From Opisthorchis felineus (Eukaryota; Platyhelminthes; Trematoda; Opisthorchiida; Opisthorchiidae), in the NCBI GenBank assembly GCA_004794785.1, contig SJOL01006493.1:453686-517685 (forward strand): a stretch of 64,000 nt of DNA, in the 5' to 3' direction. Shown here one piece after another: positions 1 through 11,717 of the stretch. Every line of letters starts with the position of its first letter. Position 1 is the first letter of the stretch. Position numbers and translations under genes: made by a program. The notes beneath the pieces were generated by a model, which was not told the DNA's origin, made no database searches, and saw only the letters and a program-made list of their open reading frames with translations.

Positions 1-289
1 TGGAACAGTTAAAAGTGACCAAAATCGTATCAGCCCTCTAGTGTCAAGAACGTCTTAATAAAAAATAGCAATCAAGTGTGCTTTACCCTATTACTTAAGC
101 ATGTTTGGTTCCAAGAATTCTAAGTTTGCAATTAAAACTAGATTAGTGCTAATAGAGTGCCAGATTTCCGGTATTTCTGGTGTCGAAACAAATGCTTACA
201 CACCACCAGTAGGACCACTGTCCCTGTTTTCATGGATATGCTTCGGTGCAGTGCACATGCCGTCAGCGGATACCATAGTCACTATTCAA

Positions 290-472
290 GGTAGCTCAGT
301 GGTTAAAGCGTGAAATTACTGACCGGATGGTTCGTGATTCGAACCCAAGCTCAGTATCTCGATTGCTCCTGTCTTGGCTTGGACAACCCGGCAGTATCTC
401 AGCCCTCGTGCTTCTTTCGGGTGGCAAGGCAGCTAGGCGCCGAATGGGTGTTGCAGCTGAGCGATTTTTTTC
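290..472 (+). mobile_element. tRNA-derived SINE, copy 1 with target-site duplication
   Basis: The head resembles a tRNA, with an A-box-like GTAGCTCAGTGG at about 291-302 and a B-box-like stretch ending in TTCGAACCC near 336-345. The rest is a non-tRNA body and a T-rich tail. The sequence CACTATTCAA occurs on both sides (280-289 and 473-482), which marks a LINE-style insertion. The body matches the copy at 11718-11912 along nearly its full length, so this is a family. It is not a functional tRNA gene because no acceptor stem can be formed. Insertion and tRNA ancestry are well supported; the tRNA of origin is not settled. Confidence 0.8.
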
Positions 473-482
473 CACTATTCAA

Positions 483-1124
483 ACTCTTAAGTGTATCGTA
501 TGTATCTGAACTGCTGTTATTGGCAGAAAACAAGTGATCACACCAATCGATATCTCCTGTGGAAATCGTCATTTTTTTCATGGTGCAGACACTTGTACCG
601 CTTGACTACTGGTTGAAGCCTGCGCCCAGTAGTTGCTCGGAGTTTCTTGAACGCGTCTGATTTGACCTGATCTGGACTGATAGGGTTTCCACGGACTAAC
701 AGAGATCGGGGTAGAATTCCAGATAGTTGAAGAGAAGGTCATCTGAATGGTTTGTGATCCTCTAAAACACTGGCCTGTATTCTCCAGTAAAAGTCGAAGG
801 TACTTCAATTTATCGTGGTTTTGTATTCCGCTTGTGAGTAATGCATTTCTTTTGTTTCGCGCTTCCCTTGTTGCCTTTCGAGTACACCTTAGGAAGAATT
901 CCGATCGCACATTTTTTAGACCTAAAAAAATTCGCTTGCTTCTAATCTTGTGGTCGGTCATTCGAGACAAGCTTGGTCTCTATTTGGGATGTTTACAGTG
1001 CTTGTTAAACGAGGTTGTCAGAGAAAAATCACCGGGTTGGTTGAGATCACCGTAGACTAAATAAAAGCACGAAGTTTCCACAGATGACGAACATTCAGAA
1101 AATACCATCGGTGAAATTCCTGGG
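483..1124. other. unassigned stretch
   Basis: No recognisable gene or repeat. A 130-codon minus-strand frame crosses 578-970, but its translation matches no family I know and shows no splice-site or composition support. Confidence 0.4.
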
Positions 1125-1129
1125 GTTAG

Positions 1130-1524
1130 AGTAATAACGGTATTTTCCTCAGCTTAGTTCTCGGTCTGTGCCTCCCAAGCTAGCGCTCACGTCAAAACCA
1201 ACCACCAAGGATGCACAAGGTATATTAACGCCCAAAACGAAGTCAAAAACATTTGTACAGCGCTTCGTATATATAGTGTAAGCGGTGGCAACTTTCTGGA
1301 AATTCGGACGCCTTCTGGATGCGCCATTGGCAACCGGCATTTGGCCAATACTGCGTCATGATTGGCTGTTGGGTCCAGATCTTCGACCAATCACATCTCG
1401 GCTTGATGCCGGGGTGGCAAGCGTCCCGAAATTTTGGCCAATCTTGCGCGGGGTAGGCTTCTCGGCCGTAGCAGCACCTGACTGCGAGCGGTAAAGCGGG
1501 ATCCGTGTGGAATTCCGCCTAACA
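1130..1524 (-). repeat. 3' LTR of the gypsy element
   Basis: 395-bp repeat, nearly identical to 5733-6127. On the minus strand it begins TGTTAGGCGG and ends TTATTACT, where the other copy ends in A. The last 56 codons of the Gag-Pol frame and its stop (1356-1358) lie inside it, so coding sequence overlaps U3. Confidence 0.95.
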
Positions 1525-4500
1525 CCTCCCCCTTGAAGTTTGTTGACGTAGCTTCGAAGCCGCGGGTTCACTTGCAAGGGCCTCACTGGCTTGCGGATCC
1601 TGTCTGTCCAGCGTCGCGGTCGTAATCCGTGCTCAGGCTGGGCCTCCGACGAAGCAGCTGATGGATTTTCTGGGATGGTGCCGAGATCAAAAGTGTCCAG
1701 AAGCAACTCTAGACTCAACTCACTCTGTGCTGTGAGCGGGACCTGCGCCTCTGTCGGCCGGATTTGGTTTGTGTGCCGTATCCACTTGGCTGGGCCAACT
1801 TGAATCTCGTACAGCACTTTGCCGCGCCGGCGAAGAATGAGTCCTGGGATCCACGTAGGGTGTCTGCCGCTATAGTCACGAACCAACACTCTCTGACCTT
1901 CGCTGAAGGAGCGCGCAGTTGCTCCATGATGCCGGTTAAACTGTTCTTCCATTCTGGTGTTGCGGCGACTAGCCGGCCTTTTCTGTGGCCGGATAGTGTC
2001 ATGCGGTGTCCGAACCTTCCTTCGGAGCAGTGCCTCTGCTGGTGACAGTCCACCAGGCGAGTTGGGGTTTGGAGTCGCTCGATATGCCAGCAGGAACCTT
2101 TGCAAAATCTCTTCCGTTGGTCCCTCCCCTCTGGACTTTTGAAGTGCCCGCTTCAGGGTGTCAACGAAGCGTTCCGCCTGGCCGTTCGACTGTGGATGAA
2201 ACGGCGGCGAGCGGACATGTGTTATGCCATACTCCCGACAAAAGTTTGCGAACGCCGACGACGTAAACTGACTGCCGTTGTCGGATACGATAGTTTCTGG
2301 CGTTCCAAAGCGACTGAACAATCGTCGGAGTTCCAGGACTGTAGTGGCAGTTGTGGGGCTGTTCACCAGAAAAATTTCCGGCCATTTGCTGTAAGCGTCG
2401 ACCACGACCAAAAAGTGTTGGCCACCCACTGGACCTGCATAATCGATGTGAAGTCGAGACCAGGGTTCGGTCGGTGGCGGCCACGAGCGCAGGTAGGTTT
2501 TTACGGGTGACTTGGATGCTTCAGCGCACCGCAGGCAAGATTTTGAGACTTGCTCGATCTGGGAGTCCATCAAAGGCCAGTAGACGTAACTCCGAGCAAG
2601 GGCCTTCATCCTGTTTGTTCCCGGGTGCCCTTTATGAAACTGATTCAGGACAGCTGGTTGTAACTTCTTTGGGATGACAACGCGTTCGGAAAACAAGAGG
2701 CATCCATCGACTAGTGATAGTGCATCACGCCGGTTAAAGTAAGATCTCAGTTCGTCTTTTGGACAGGTACGCGGCCACTGATTGCGGTGGTACTTAATGA
2801 CTTGCTGCAGCACAGGGTCTTGATCGGTAGCCTGGCGGACCATGTCGGCGGTCACTGGGAGAATGCTAACCGCTTCGGATACTACGCGGTTAACCTCCGG
2901 TTCCAAGGCAATTGTTGCAACTACAGTATCTTCTGGTTCTGGCCTACTTGAATCAATGAGGCGCGACAGTGCGTCGGCTTGTCCGAGGCTGGTGGTGGAC
3001 TGGTACTTTAGCTTGAAGTCATATCCCAGAAGCAGGGTAGCCCATCGCTGGAGGCGGTTGGCAGTATATGCCGGGATTCCTTTCTTCGAGCCAAACACAG
3101 CAAGGAGTGGCTTGTGATCGGTCAGTAGGGTGAACTGACGGCCGTAGAGCATTTTATGAAACTTCTTAACGGCAAACACGATCGCCAAAGCTTCCTTTTC
3201 TATCTGACTGTAGTTCCGCTCGGCTGATGTCAGGGATCTGGCCGCATGAGCAATGGCTTTCTGGCTGCTATCTGGAAATACATGTGAAATCACTGCGCCA
3301 ATTCCATAGTTCGAGGCATCCGACGCCACAACGATTTCCAGCGATGGATCGTAGTGTGTGAGTAGCAAATCGGAACTTAGCATGGACTTGACAGAGTCAA
3401 AGGCGCGTTGGCATTCTTCTGACCATGTCCACTTGTGGTCCTTGGTAAGTAGCTGGTTTAGTGGGCCTCGGAGGCGATGCATGGCAGGCAGAAACGAACT
3501 GTAATGACTTACGAGACCGAGGAAAGACCTAAGGGACGTCACGTCTGTGGGTGCTGGCATCCGTTTGATAGCTTCGATGTTCTCCGGGTCTGGTCGGCGG
3601 CCATGTTGGTCAATGATAAAACCAAGGTACTTTATCGACTGCATGAAGAAATTGCACTTTTCTCGGCGCACTCTGAAGCCATATTCTTGAATGCGACCAA
3701 GCACGTAATCAAGGCGCTGCCATAATTCGTGGGGGCTGGAACCCATGACAATGAGATCGTCCAAATAGACAGCAACGCCGGGAGCATCCTTCAGCATAGT
3801 ATCCATTATCTGCTGAAATATGGCTGGGGCTGTTTTGACACCAAATGGCAGTCGGGTATACTGGAACAGACCGCGGTGCGTATTGATCGTCAGAAGTTCT
3901 CGGGATTCTTCCTCAACTTCAACCTGGAGGTAAGCATCGGCCAAGTCAATCTTCGCGAAACATTTACCCCCATTCAATTTCGCGAACAAATCGTCTGGAA
4001 GAGGCAGAGGGTATTGGTGGGTATCCAGTGCAGCATTGAGACCAGTAGAGAAATCTGCACACAACCGGATGGTCCCGTTAGCCTTCTTCACCAACACGAT
4101 CGGTGCGGCCCATGCGGAGTAGTTGGTCGGTTGGAGAACACCAGCCTTCTGTAGACGGTCCAGTTCCTGGTCAACGATAGGTAAGGCTGCATATGGTACT
4201 GGGCGTTTAGGCCTGAAAACTGGTTTGGCATTGGGGAGGAGGCACAGTCTGGCTCTTGCTTTTGTGCACCTTCCAAGCTCGTCGGCGAATATAGACGCAT
4301 AGCGTTGTAGGAGGTCCTCAAGTGAACGCTTCGCAACGTGAGTTGGTTTGAGGGCACCTCGGGTGGCTGCGTGCGTGAGGCTGCAAATAGAATTAATTGG
4401 CTTCTCCAGCAGATTCAGCTTTTCGATCCAATCCAGCCCCATGAGATCAAGTTTGGGGCATGACGTCAGGTAGCACGTGGCTTGTGCCGTCGAGCCATTG

Positions 4501-5711
4501 AAGCTAATGGAGCAGTCAACCTCGCCAGTCAACTTCAGTTTACCACCAGAAGCATTACGGGCCCAATGTTCGGTCGGTTTCACATGAGGCTTACCAATTC
4601 GTTTCCATGTTCGTTCACTCAGCAGTGTGATGTCGGAGCCCGTATCAAGCTGCAAACGAACTGGGATGTTGTTGATACGAACCGTCACGAACTTCCTTCG
4701 GCAAGCAAAATCAACTTTGAATGTCGCCGTCACCGAGTTGGACCGCGATTTGTGGGCCGCACGGTGGTGTGCGGGTGGCTGCGACCTCTGAGATCGACAT
4801 AAATCTTCTTTGTGGCCACGACGATGACATCTGGCACATTTATGACGCCTAAACCGGCAATAACGAGCAAAATGCCACTCACCGCAATGCCAGCAACTTG
4901 TGGGAGGTTTGCTCTGTTTTCGATCGGGCTTGTTGTCAGATTTCTTTGGCGCGCTGGAGTTAATTGCGTGTACACAGCTGCTTGAAGTCACAGGTGACTG
5001 GCCGATCATAGCCGTGTCGTGCTTCAGGTTGATGAGGCGTTGACATTCAGTGGTGAGGCTCTGCAACGTCATTTCAGCATCCTGTTCAATTCTGGTAAGC
5101 AGCCGGGTTCTGATGTCAGCATCTTGGGGCGACTGGAGACCGGATACAAAAATGAGGCACTTAAACTGATTCTCCGTCATTGAGCTGAGCTTGAAGCGCT
5201 CGCATTCCCGATTGACAACACCGGCAAACGTGATGAAATCATCATCATCTTTCTTGACCAGCTTTAGGCATTGGTAACGGATATTGAACAGTGATGTTTG
5301 ATCGCCAAATATCTGAGACAGTGTTCTGACCGTTTCATCAAAGCTGAGGTCGCGGGGCAGCTTGGGGAGAATGAAATTTGTGTACCGTTCATGTTCCGAT
5401 GTGCCGAGTTTTCGCAGCAATAATCTGACTTTCCATCCGTCATCAAACTTGGAAAAATCAGTCTTGAACATGTCTTCGTACCGCTTGAACCAGGAGTCAA
5501 AAGTGTGACCAGAAAGAGGGTCGAATGTGAACTCCGTGATTGAGGCCGCGGCTGCATCAGTTGAAGAAACAGAAGACTCACCAGTACTGGCTGCTGCTGT
5601 CTGGATATGCAGTTTCTGAGTCAGTGATTCAATGAGCTTCAGTTGCGCTTCTTCAAACTGCTTTTGTTGCTGCTGTAATAATTCTCGAAGCTGACTAAAT
5701 TCGATTGACAT
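1356..5711 (-). CDS. Gag-Pol polyprotein of Ty3/gypsy retrotransposon (single frame)
   Basis: This 1451-residue frame encodes all element functions. It starts at the ATG at 5711-5709, 21 nt inside the 5' LTR. Gag occupies about 1-330: a Gln/Glu-rich start, a capsid-like region around 55-230, and two zinc knuckles. The first knuckle (273-285) has spacing C-X2-C-X3-H-X4-C and the second (292-305) the standard C-X2-C-X4-H-X4-C. The aspartic protease has DTGS at 356-359. Reverse transcriptase spans about 500-700, with KIDLADAY near 587 and YLDD at 649-652. RNase H spans about 790-915 (DAS at 798-800, TDHKPL near 864). Integrase has an HHCC finger (H1026, H1029, C1059, C1062) and a DD35E triad (D1090, D1144, E1180). 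A GPY/F-like module follows at about 1268-1318. Gag and Pol share one frame with no frameshift signal. There is no envelope gene. All catalytic residues I looked for are present, so activity is plausible but unproven. Confidence 0.96.
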   Translation of the reverse strand: MSIEFSQLRELLQQQQKQFEEAQLKLIESLTQKLHIQTAAASTGESSVSSTDAAAASITEFTFDPLSGHTFDSWFKRYEDMFKTDFSKFDDGWKVRLLLRKLGTSEHERYTNFILPKLPRDLSFDETVRTLSQIFGDQTSLFNIRYQCLKLVKKDDDDFITFAGVVNRECERFKLSSMTENQFKCLIFVSGLQSPQDADIRTRLLTRIEQDAEMTLQSLTTECQRLINLKHDTAMIGQSPVTSSSCVHAINSSAPKKSDNKPDRKQSKPPTSCWHCGEWHFARYCRFRRHKCARCHRRGHKEDLCRSQRSQPPAHHRAAHKSRSNSVTATFKVDFACRRKFVTVRINNIPVRLQLDTGSDITLLSERTWKRIGKPHVKPTEHWARNASGGKLKLTGEVDCSISFNGSTAQATCYLTSCPKLDLMGLDWIEKLNLLEKPINSICSLTHAATRGALKPTHVAKRSLEDLLQRYASIFADELGRCTKARARLCLLPNAKPVFRPKRPVPYAALPIVDQELDRLQKAGVLQPTNYSAWAAPIVLVKKANGTIRLCADFSTGLNAALDTHQYPLPLPDDLFAKLNGGKCFAKIDLADAYLQVEVEEESRELLTINTHRGLFQYTRLPFGVKTAPAIFQQIMDTMLKDAPGVAVYLDDLIVMGSSPHELWQRLDYVLGRIQEYGFRVRREKCNFFMQSIKYLGFIIDQHGRRPDPENIEAIKRMPAPTDVTSLRSFLGLVSHYSSFLPAMHRLRGPLNQLLTKDHKWTWSEECQRAFDSVKSMLSSDLLLTHYDPSLEIVVASDASNYGIGAVISHVFPDSSQKAIAHAARSLTSAERNYSQIEKEALAIVFAVKKFHKMLYGRQFTLLTDHKPLLAVFGSKKGIPAYTANRLQRWATLLLGYDFKLKYQSTTSLGQADALSRLIDSSRPEPEDTVVATIALEPEVNRVVSEAVSILPVTADMVRQATDQDPVLQQVIKYHRNQWPRTCPKDELRSYFNRRDALSLVDGCLLFSERVVIPKKLQPAVLNQFHKGHPGTNRMKALARSYVYWPLMDSQIEQVSKSCLRCAEASKSPVKTYLRSWPPPTEPWSRLHIDYAGPVGGQHFLVVVDAYSKWPEIFLVNSPTTATTVLELRRLFSRFGTPETIVSDNGSQFTSSAFANFCREYGITHVRSPPFHPQSNGQAERFVDTLKRALQKSRGEGPTEEILQRFLLAYRATPNPNSPGGLSPAEALLRRKVRTPHDTIRPQKRPASRRNTRMEEQFNRHHGATARSFSEGQRVLVRDYSGRHPTWIPGLILRRRGKVLYEIQVGPAKWIRHTNQIRPTEAQVPLTAQSELSLELLLDTFDLGTIPENPSAASSEAQPEHGLRPRRWTDRIRKPVRPLQVNPRLRSYVNKLQGGGVRRNSTRIPLYRSQSGAATAEKPTPRKIGQNFGTLATPASSRDVIGRRSGPNSQS
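1525..1534 (-). other. polypurine tract (plus-strand primer site)
   Basis: On the minus strand AAGGGGGAGG sits directly before the TGTTAGG start of the 3' LTR, the position expected for the primer of plus-strand DNA synthesis. Confidence 0.8.
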
Positions 5712-5713
5712 CG

Positions 5714-5731
5714 TGGGTTCCCGTTCGCCAA
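5714..5731 (-). other. putative primer binding site
   Basis: Minus strand TTGGCGAACGGGAACCCA begins one base after the 5' LTR. The TGG near its start fits pairing with a tRNA CCA end. I could not assign the tRNA. The decayed element at 32235-36889 has the same first seven bases at the same spacing. Confidence 0.6.
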
Positions 5732-5732
5732 T

Positions 5733-6127
5733 TGTAATAACGGTATTTTCCTCAGCTTAGTTCTCGGTCTGTGCCTCCCAAGCTAGCGCTCACGTCAAAA
5801 CCAACCACCAAGGATGCACAAGGTATATTAACCCCCAAAACGAAGTCAAAAACATTTGTACAGCGCTTCGTATATATAGTGTAAGCGGTGGCAACTTTCT
5901 GGAAATTCGGACGCCTTCTGGATGCGCCATTGGCAACCGGCATTTGGCCAATACTGCGTCATGATTGGCTGTTGGGTCCAGATCTTCGACCAATCACATC
6001 TCGGCTTGATGCCGGGGTGGCAAGCGTCCCAAAATTTTGGCCAATCTTGCGCGGGGTAGGCTTCTCGGCCGTAGCAGCACCTGACTGCGAGCGGTAAAGC
6101 GGGATCCGTGTGGAATTCCGCCTAACA
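5733..6127 (-). repeat. 5' LTR of the gypsy element
   Basis: 395-bp repeat equal in length to 1130-1524, flanked outside by the GTTAG duplication. It carries the presumed promoter for the element. Confidence 0.95.
5871..6045 (-). promoter_or_regulatory. U3 promoter: TATA box plus five CCAAT boxes
   Basis: A TATATATA run lies at 5871-5878. Upstream of it in the direction of transcription are five CCAAT pentamers in either orientation, at 5929-5933, 5948-5952, 5964-5968, 5990-5994 and 6041-6045. This is a dense, conventional RNA polymerase II promoter layout within U3. Promoter function is inferred from the motifs and their position only. Confidence 0.55.
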
Positions 6128-6132
6128 GTTAG

Positions 6133-8578
6133 CGAGTGGTCAAGCCTTGGAAACGTACACATACACCATAAAGGCACATGCGGTGGCTGAAGCAGCGTTT
6201 GTGGGAAGTGCCGTATGTGAACCTGTTGTGATCCCGAGCATGTATTCATGCTGTTAAATACACCACCTCCTGTTTTCCAGCTACGCCTCGATCAGCTCAT
6301 ACCCGCAAAAATTTTCAAGCAGAAAAGGTCATCCGGCGAACAACGCTTAACCAGAACCACTATAGAAAAGGAAACGTTGCTCTAAATCTCCCCAACAAGT
6401 TGACACAGGTCATCTATTCGGTGGTAAAATTCATAGGCTTGGACATTCCTCACATCCTGTCTTCAGCGGTGCCAAGGTGCATATTGCCTATATCTTTTGT
6501 TGCAGTAATTCGGCTTCAAAAAATTTCCAAGCATTCGTACAGTGATACTTCTGTTAACTGCACTGAAACATTTCGCGCCCTTGTGATACCGTAGTAACCA
6601 TAATCCATTTGGCCTAAGCGGTAAAAAATTAGTTCCCTAATGAGTGGGTAAATCGAGGTGAAGTCTCAGTTTGATGGGAGACAAGAGCGAATGAAGAAAA
6701 TCTAAAAGCCGTGCGTCCATATCGTCCACTTTCATTCAAGTCATATGACTGTATGCTTGGAGATGGATGCGACCCCTGCCGAGGTTTGCAGACTAGACCT
6801 CTCCCCTTTACCTGTTATCTTTTTTTTAACCGCGGCTTTTCAAGATACTTTGGTAGCGTATTACCGGTCTCCACGCTGGTTTTTCTACCCATGATGATAA
6901 TTAATGCTCAGGCGCTTACTTTCGTTTCCCTTGATGAAAATTATGGACAGTCTTAGCAAGGTTAATTGCTCGTCCTCCGCAGAATGGGTGCGATAGTCGA
7001 TACCGTGACATTGCTTTGTTTATCCTGACCAAGTTGTGATGAGTTCATATGAAACCGCGTTTTGCGCGTTATCCTGTCGATTGTACGACTGTCATAGTTG
7101 CCGAAGCTTCACATGTTCAATATTCAGCGGACTGCTCTCTCTAGGACCTACCATTCCCAGGTGCACCGGTAGCACAGCAGCCAAACTCTCTTGTATCCAA
7201 TTGAACACTGTCTCACTTCCTTTGTAAACTGTGAACCTTTGGCGACGGTGGTAAGAGCAACCGTCAGTCTTTATGATACTTTTGTTCGTTTTCATTGGAA
7301 CTGCATCGTCAGAACCTAGTTGATCTAGAAAGTATCTTAATCAGGTCTGAACTGTCTTTGTATCGAAACACGCAGGGGACTGGATTAACTTCGTTCATTT
7401 TCCTACCTTGGTTCCTTATTCTTCGTTGCAGGCCAAGGGGTTGTGACTATTTCTTAAAAAACTACTCTTCTGCTTTTTCTTTTCATAGACGTTTCAACCG
7501 AGGATCTGTTGTTTTCATCGGCGCCAATGTTCCTTGTTGTGTTCATCATTCGCTGACCCCGAAATCGGAGGATAGCGACGGTCCATTGCTGGCGTTTAGG
7601 GCGTACGCCAACGTCGAGCACCGAAGACCTTCAGTACGTCCATTCAATACAGAAACTGCGGAAGTTCTCCCTGACTAGGTCTCCCATATCGCAGCTGGAA
7701 AACTTGCATTTATGGGATATCAGTAAACCTCCTTTTGTCTTGATTCACCTACCTCGTGCCGACACTCCCATGTTATTCACCCTCCGTCCCAGTTACCACT
7801 TACATAGCGCCTCAAGTCATACTGCTGTGAAATTACTGGATTCCCATTTGATGCCACCCTTATGTTTTCTTTCTGATTTTTCGATTGAAGTTAGCTTCGA
7901 AGCATGCGTATTCTTCTTTGCGGAACTACGGACTCTAGTTATTGCGTAAGACGCCTATGCTATAGTTGACTGAAAATATGCCTTCTTGGCTGGATGATCT
8001 TTTTTAGTCTTATACTTAAATCACCCTATTACCTCCAATACGACTCTGCAGCCCATGTAACCGCAGAACACTCCAGTGAGAAGCCAGGGTCTTTCTATGG
8101 CGTGTATGTCTTTGGTCGTATGGTTAACGAAATACGGCCGTGATATGCTCCACCGAGTAGCTCCCGGGTGCATTTGTACGACATTATAACAGGTATTACC
8201 CTGAAACTTAAAGGAAATTACATAAAATGCCAGTGCCTTGGTGATAAGCAGCTCACTATTGCTGGTGCCCTTTGGTACTCCGTCATGTTTAGGCCTGCAA
8301 CTGGCTTCTGTAGGTTCCTCCGTCCGTCTTATTACTCTTGAGTGTACATCGGCACCCAGGTCTTGCCTACAGCACTACATTCTGCTCCACACAAACCATC
8401 CGTGACTCCGAAAGTTCGCGGGCGTCCAGCGGTTCAACCGGTGTTGACCGGTAAGTCCGACTAGGTTAAATCTAACAAGGACAGTACGGATTAAGGAACT
8501 TATCACTGGGGAGTCTTGAGAGCACGTCCCTAGTGTAGCCTCGACCACATGGACCTGTGCATATTATATATATATATA
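6133..8578. other. unassigned intergenic DNA
   Basis: No coding frame with recognisable domains and no clear repeat. Open frames of up to about 127 codons (7295-7678) look like chance. Confidence 0.4.
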
Positions 8579-8697
8579 NNNNNNNNNNNNNNNNNNNNNN
8601 NNNNNNNNNNNNNNNNNNNNNNNNNNNNNNNNNNNNNNNNNNNNNNNNNNNNNNNNNNNNNNNNNNNNNNNNNNNNNNNNNNNNNNNTATATATAAT
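8559..8697. repeat. TA microsatellite containing an assembly gap
   Basis: A TA run enters and leaves a block of 109 N (8579-8687). The gap is probably an unresolved dinucleotide array of unknown true length. Confidence 0.9.
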
Positions 8698-11600
8698 CGA
8701 CACTTCATATATGAGCGTCCTAAATTGTCAGCGGATGAGTTCCGTCTGGACGACTGGATTACCGCAATATGCCGTTTGTTGACTTTTTCATTACCTGTTG
8801 TGGTTGTACATCCAAACAGGCAAAGGGCTTCAGTTGATATGTTCAGCAATAATCAAGTCGCCGTTTTAAACATTCAGTGTGGCTTACTGAGGCTTGTGTG
8901 CCGTTCCGAAATAAAACGTACATCATGTTGCTTGCAACGCCATTTGACGGCAAGTTCTATGATTTTTAGTTTAACACGATGACCGGTTGAGGCGAGGTAA
9001 TGTGGTTGACGACCTTGTGCACCGTAGAAAATACGTTTGTTGAGGGGAGTCGTAACATCTGTTGCTGTGCTATGAGTATGCAGCGAAGACGCCGATCAGC
9101 TAACTGCACCCCTAGATGATGGGAGGTTCAACCTGAATAAACCGCAGCGCTGAGCACCCTAGCTTGCTTCAGCTTGTGTTAAGCGATTAGTCTCTGCAGG
9201 CGCAGTTGAATGACGGGTCCAGGTGAAACGCTTTGTGTAGCCTGCATGCAGTTGCTGTGTTCTTTTAGCCCTTATAGGACGTTTACCTGCAGATTCGTTT
9301 GCGTGTTACGAAGAATGGCAATTTAGAGGGTTCAACAACAAACTTCGTATCGAAACCATGTCCTACTAAAGGATGAGCTATTTCGAGTGAAGACTGTATT
9401 GTGTACCAAAAACCTATTTTCTTTTATTTACCTTTGTTGGCACTGTGCATAGCCGAAGCGCAAGGGGTGCAGACTTACTAAGGTAATAACCGTTTGCTGC
9501 AGTGTCACATGCGTAGCTTCACACTAAAGCTGTTTTGGCAACCGTCCCTTAAGTATGTTCACTCATTCGGCTGATCATGTAGTACTTCAACCTTAGCCCT
9601 ATTCATAATAAAATTATGTAACTAAGGTTCAAGTAGGTAAGCTTATGGTTGGGTACACATTCTCTATGGATATTTTGTGTATGGTTCGAGTGCTCTCCAT
9701 AGAATAAGCACAAAACTCGATATCTCACAACATACAGCTTCAGATGAATACGAATGTTACGCAAGCTTTCTATGAATGGTCGTTAGCTCAAAGTTAAGGC
9801 TACTTTCAAGATTCGAGGTGCTGTTCGTGTATCCTAGGGGTACTGATGCACTAACTTATGAGAGTGGACAGATGTATGATAACGTTGTAAGGATGGTATC
9901 TCTAGTTATCAGACAACTATTCTACTTGTTAAATGCAAGCGAACAGATTCATCTCCCAAATGGCCATAAATTGCATGTCTTTTATGCTATTGAGGAGAAT
10001 GTTGGTAGCGATGGGTTAGTGGCATAACCACTGACCCATCGCCATACTTCACCACGCTCCCAAACAACCCACTGATGTCACCTTGATTGTTGATGAAACG
10101 TTTGCAATCATATTGCCGGGCTCACCTACCAAACCAACGACCAGCATGTATTTTATGTTTTACCTCACACAGTATTGGCCACAGGCTTCACATTCTGAGA
10201 GTTAGGACCATCCACAGAAATACTTCGGAGGGTGGCCTAACGATTACTTTAATATCACCTTTAACTCTGATACCGTCCGTTCATTGAAGGCAGTGCGATC
10301 ATACACTCAGTTAGTATTGGGATGGTCGACTGAATGGGAATGCATATTGCTACAAAAATACCTTCAGATGCCCCACTGTGGCTAGATGGGGTATGCAGCC
10401 GCCCACTCGACACCACAGTAAGCGTTTGTTGTTACCTTGGTGAACCAGATTGCATACTAATGGGAGTATTTTCAACAAGTGAATGTTTCATCTTGTTGTT
10501 ATGTTGCCATAAAAATAACTAATAAAACAAATCACTGGAAAATACAGTTCCAGTTTTGGTTGAGGCAGACGGACAATGCGGTGTAAGTCCAATGAATGAT
10601 CACCATCTGATATGTACAGGGTTAAACCATCACCGCTGTTTCCTAAGTAAGCAGCACTGAAGGGACAGGGATACTTTTATCAATGAGGTAATTACCGTTA
10701 CTGGCTTATTCACGTCACAGCAGAAGTTTTCTATGAGGAACCAAAGGGTTCACGAGGTATTAACCTAATCCCGTTTTATTAAGCACGAGTGAATTTTGGA
10801 TGAGCGCAATTCTGTTTAGATGGACCAAGTTGTCAGCTCATTTCGTTATCTACACTCACTTCAGCCTCTTAGTTTAAGTCAATTAGTGGACTGTAGTAGA
10901 TTAATTACTCCATTGTACAGGTATGTAGGAATGCGCATAATACAATTTCATTCTGTTGATTGTTGCTCGTTGTTTTCCCTAGACTACACTTTTTTGCATG
11001 GGAACACTAACAACCTAATGCGCCCATTGAAGGCTGTCTCAAAATGCGTCTGCGGTTAGCCTTTTTTTAAACATTTTACATTTTTTTACGCCGAATTCCC
11101 GGAGAACGGCTATTCGGTGTTACGTACCGGGGAAAATGCCAATATTTGGTAACATTTTCTGTTTTGTGCTCATAAAGTAGCCACGGAGGTAATGATCAGA
11201 TGCGAACAGGAGATGAAGTTGGTCTAACTATTAAACAAATGGTTATGTGGAAGAAAAAGGTGCGATCGGAATGCTGGATGATCAGGTTCGTCTGTCCAAA
11301 AATTATTATCTAGATTGAGAATTAGGCCTCAATTACAGAACAGAGGTTCCGGACGAAGCTGCTCCTGGTTGTAAACCTTGTTGTCAGGGACTGCTTGTTA
11401 AACATCAAGATTACTAACTATCAGGAAGGTTATATTCCTGAAGGCAACCACTTAATGCCCGAACTCTACTGAGACCCTCAACTCCACTTGATGCTGACAA
11501 CAGCCCCTCAATATGCAGCGCGTGACAGTCTTGTATCAAAGCGAGACAGCGTTGGATCAAAGTCAGACAGTGTCCCTCCAACATAATAGCTTAAGGCCGT

Positions 11601-11704
11601 TGTATTTTCGCACTCACGCACTCGCTTGTTCGCAATAAAGCTGTTGTATTCCTTATCGGTGTCTTCTTTCGGTACTAGGCACTGGAGCGGAGACAGCAGT
11701 CAGA
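8698..11704. other. unassigned intergenic DNA
   Basis: No gene recognised. The only structure that stood out is the hairpin at 10008-10042. Confidence 0.4.
10008..10042. repeat. 15-bp inverted repeat with 5-nt loop
   Basis: GCGATGGGTTAGTGG (10008-10022) is followed after CATAA by its complement with a single T/C mismatch (10028-10042). The stem is strong and isolated. No terminator, tRNA or transposon context is evident. Confidence 0.75.
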
Positions 11705-11717
11705 TATAACAGATTGG

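Larger units (their letters stand above)
1130..6127 (-). mobile_element. full-length Ty3/gypsy LTR retrotransposon, CsRn1-like, young
   Basis: This 4998-bp element is bounded by 395-bp LTRs (1130-1524 and 5733-6127) and a perfect 5-bp target duplication GTTAG at 1125-1129 and 6128-6132. Read on the minus strand, each LTR starts TGTTAGGC; the right one ends in TTACA and the left one in TTACT. A primer binding site candidate starts 1 nt inside the 5' LTR and a polypurine tract abuts the 3' LTR. The interior is a single Gag-Pol frame without stops. The LTRs differ at only three positions that I could spot: the terminal base, G/C near 1230, and G/A near 1433. Insertion is therefore recent and the copy could be autonomous. 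Domain order PR-RT-RH-IN places it in Ty3/gypsy. The CsRn1-like label is from memory of flatworm elements and needs a tree. Confidence 0.95.

Noticed and set aside
578..970. 130-codon minus-strand frame
   Set aside because: No known domain, no splice or start context, and frames of this length are expected by chance in 64 kb.
8472..8982. Open frames of 77-141 codons
   Set aside because: They run through the block of N and the TA array.
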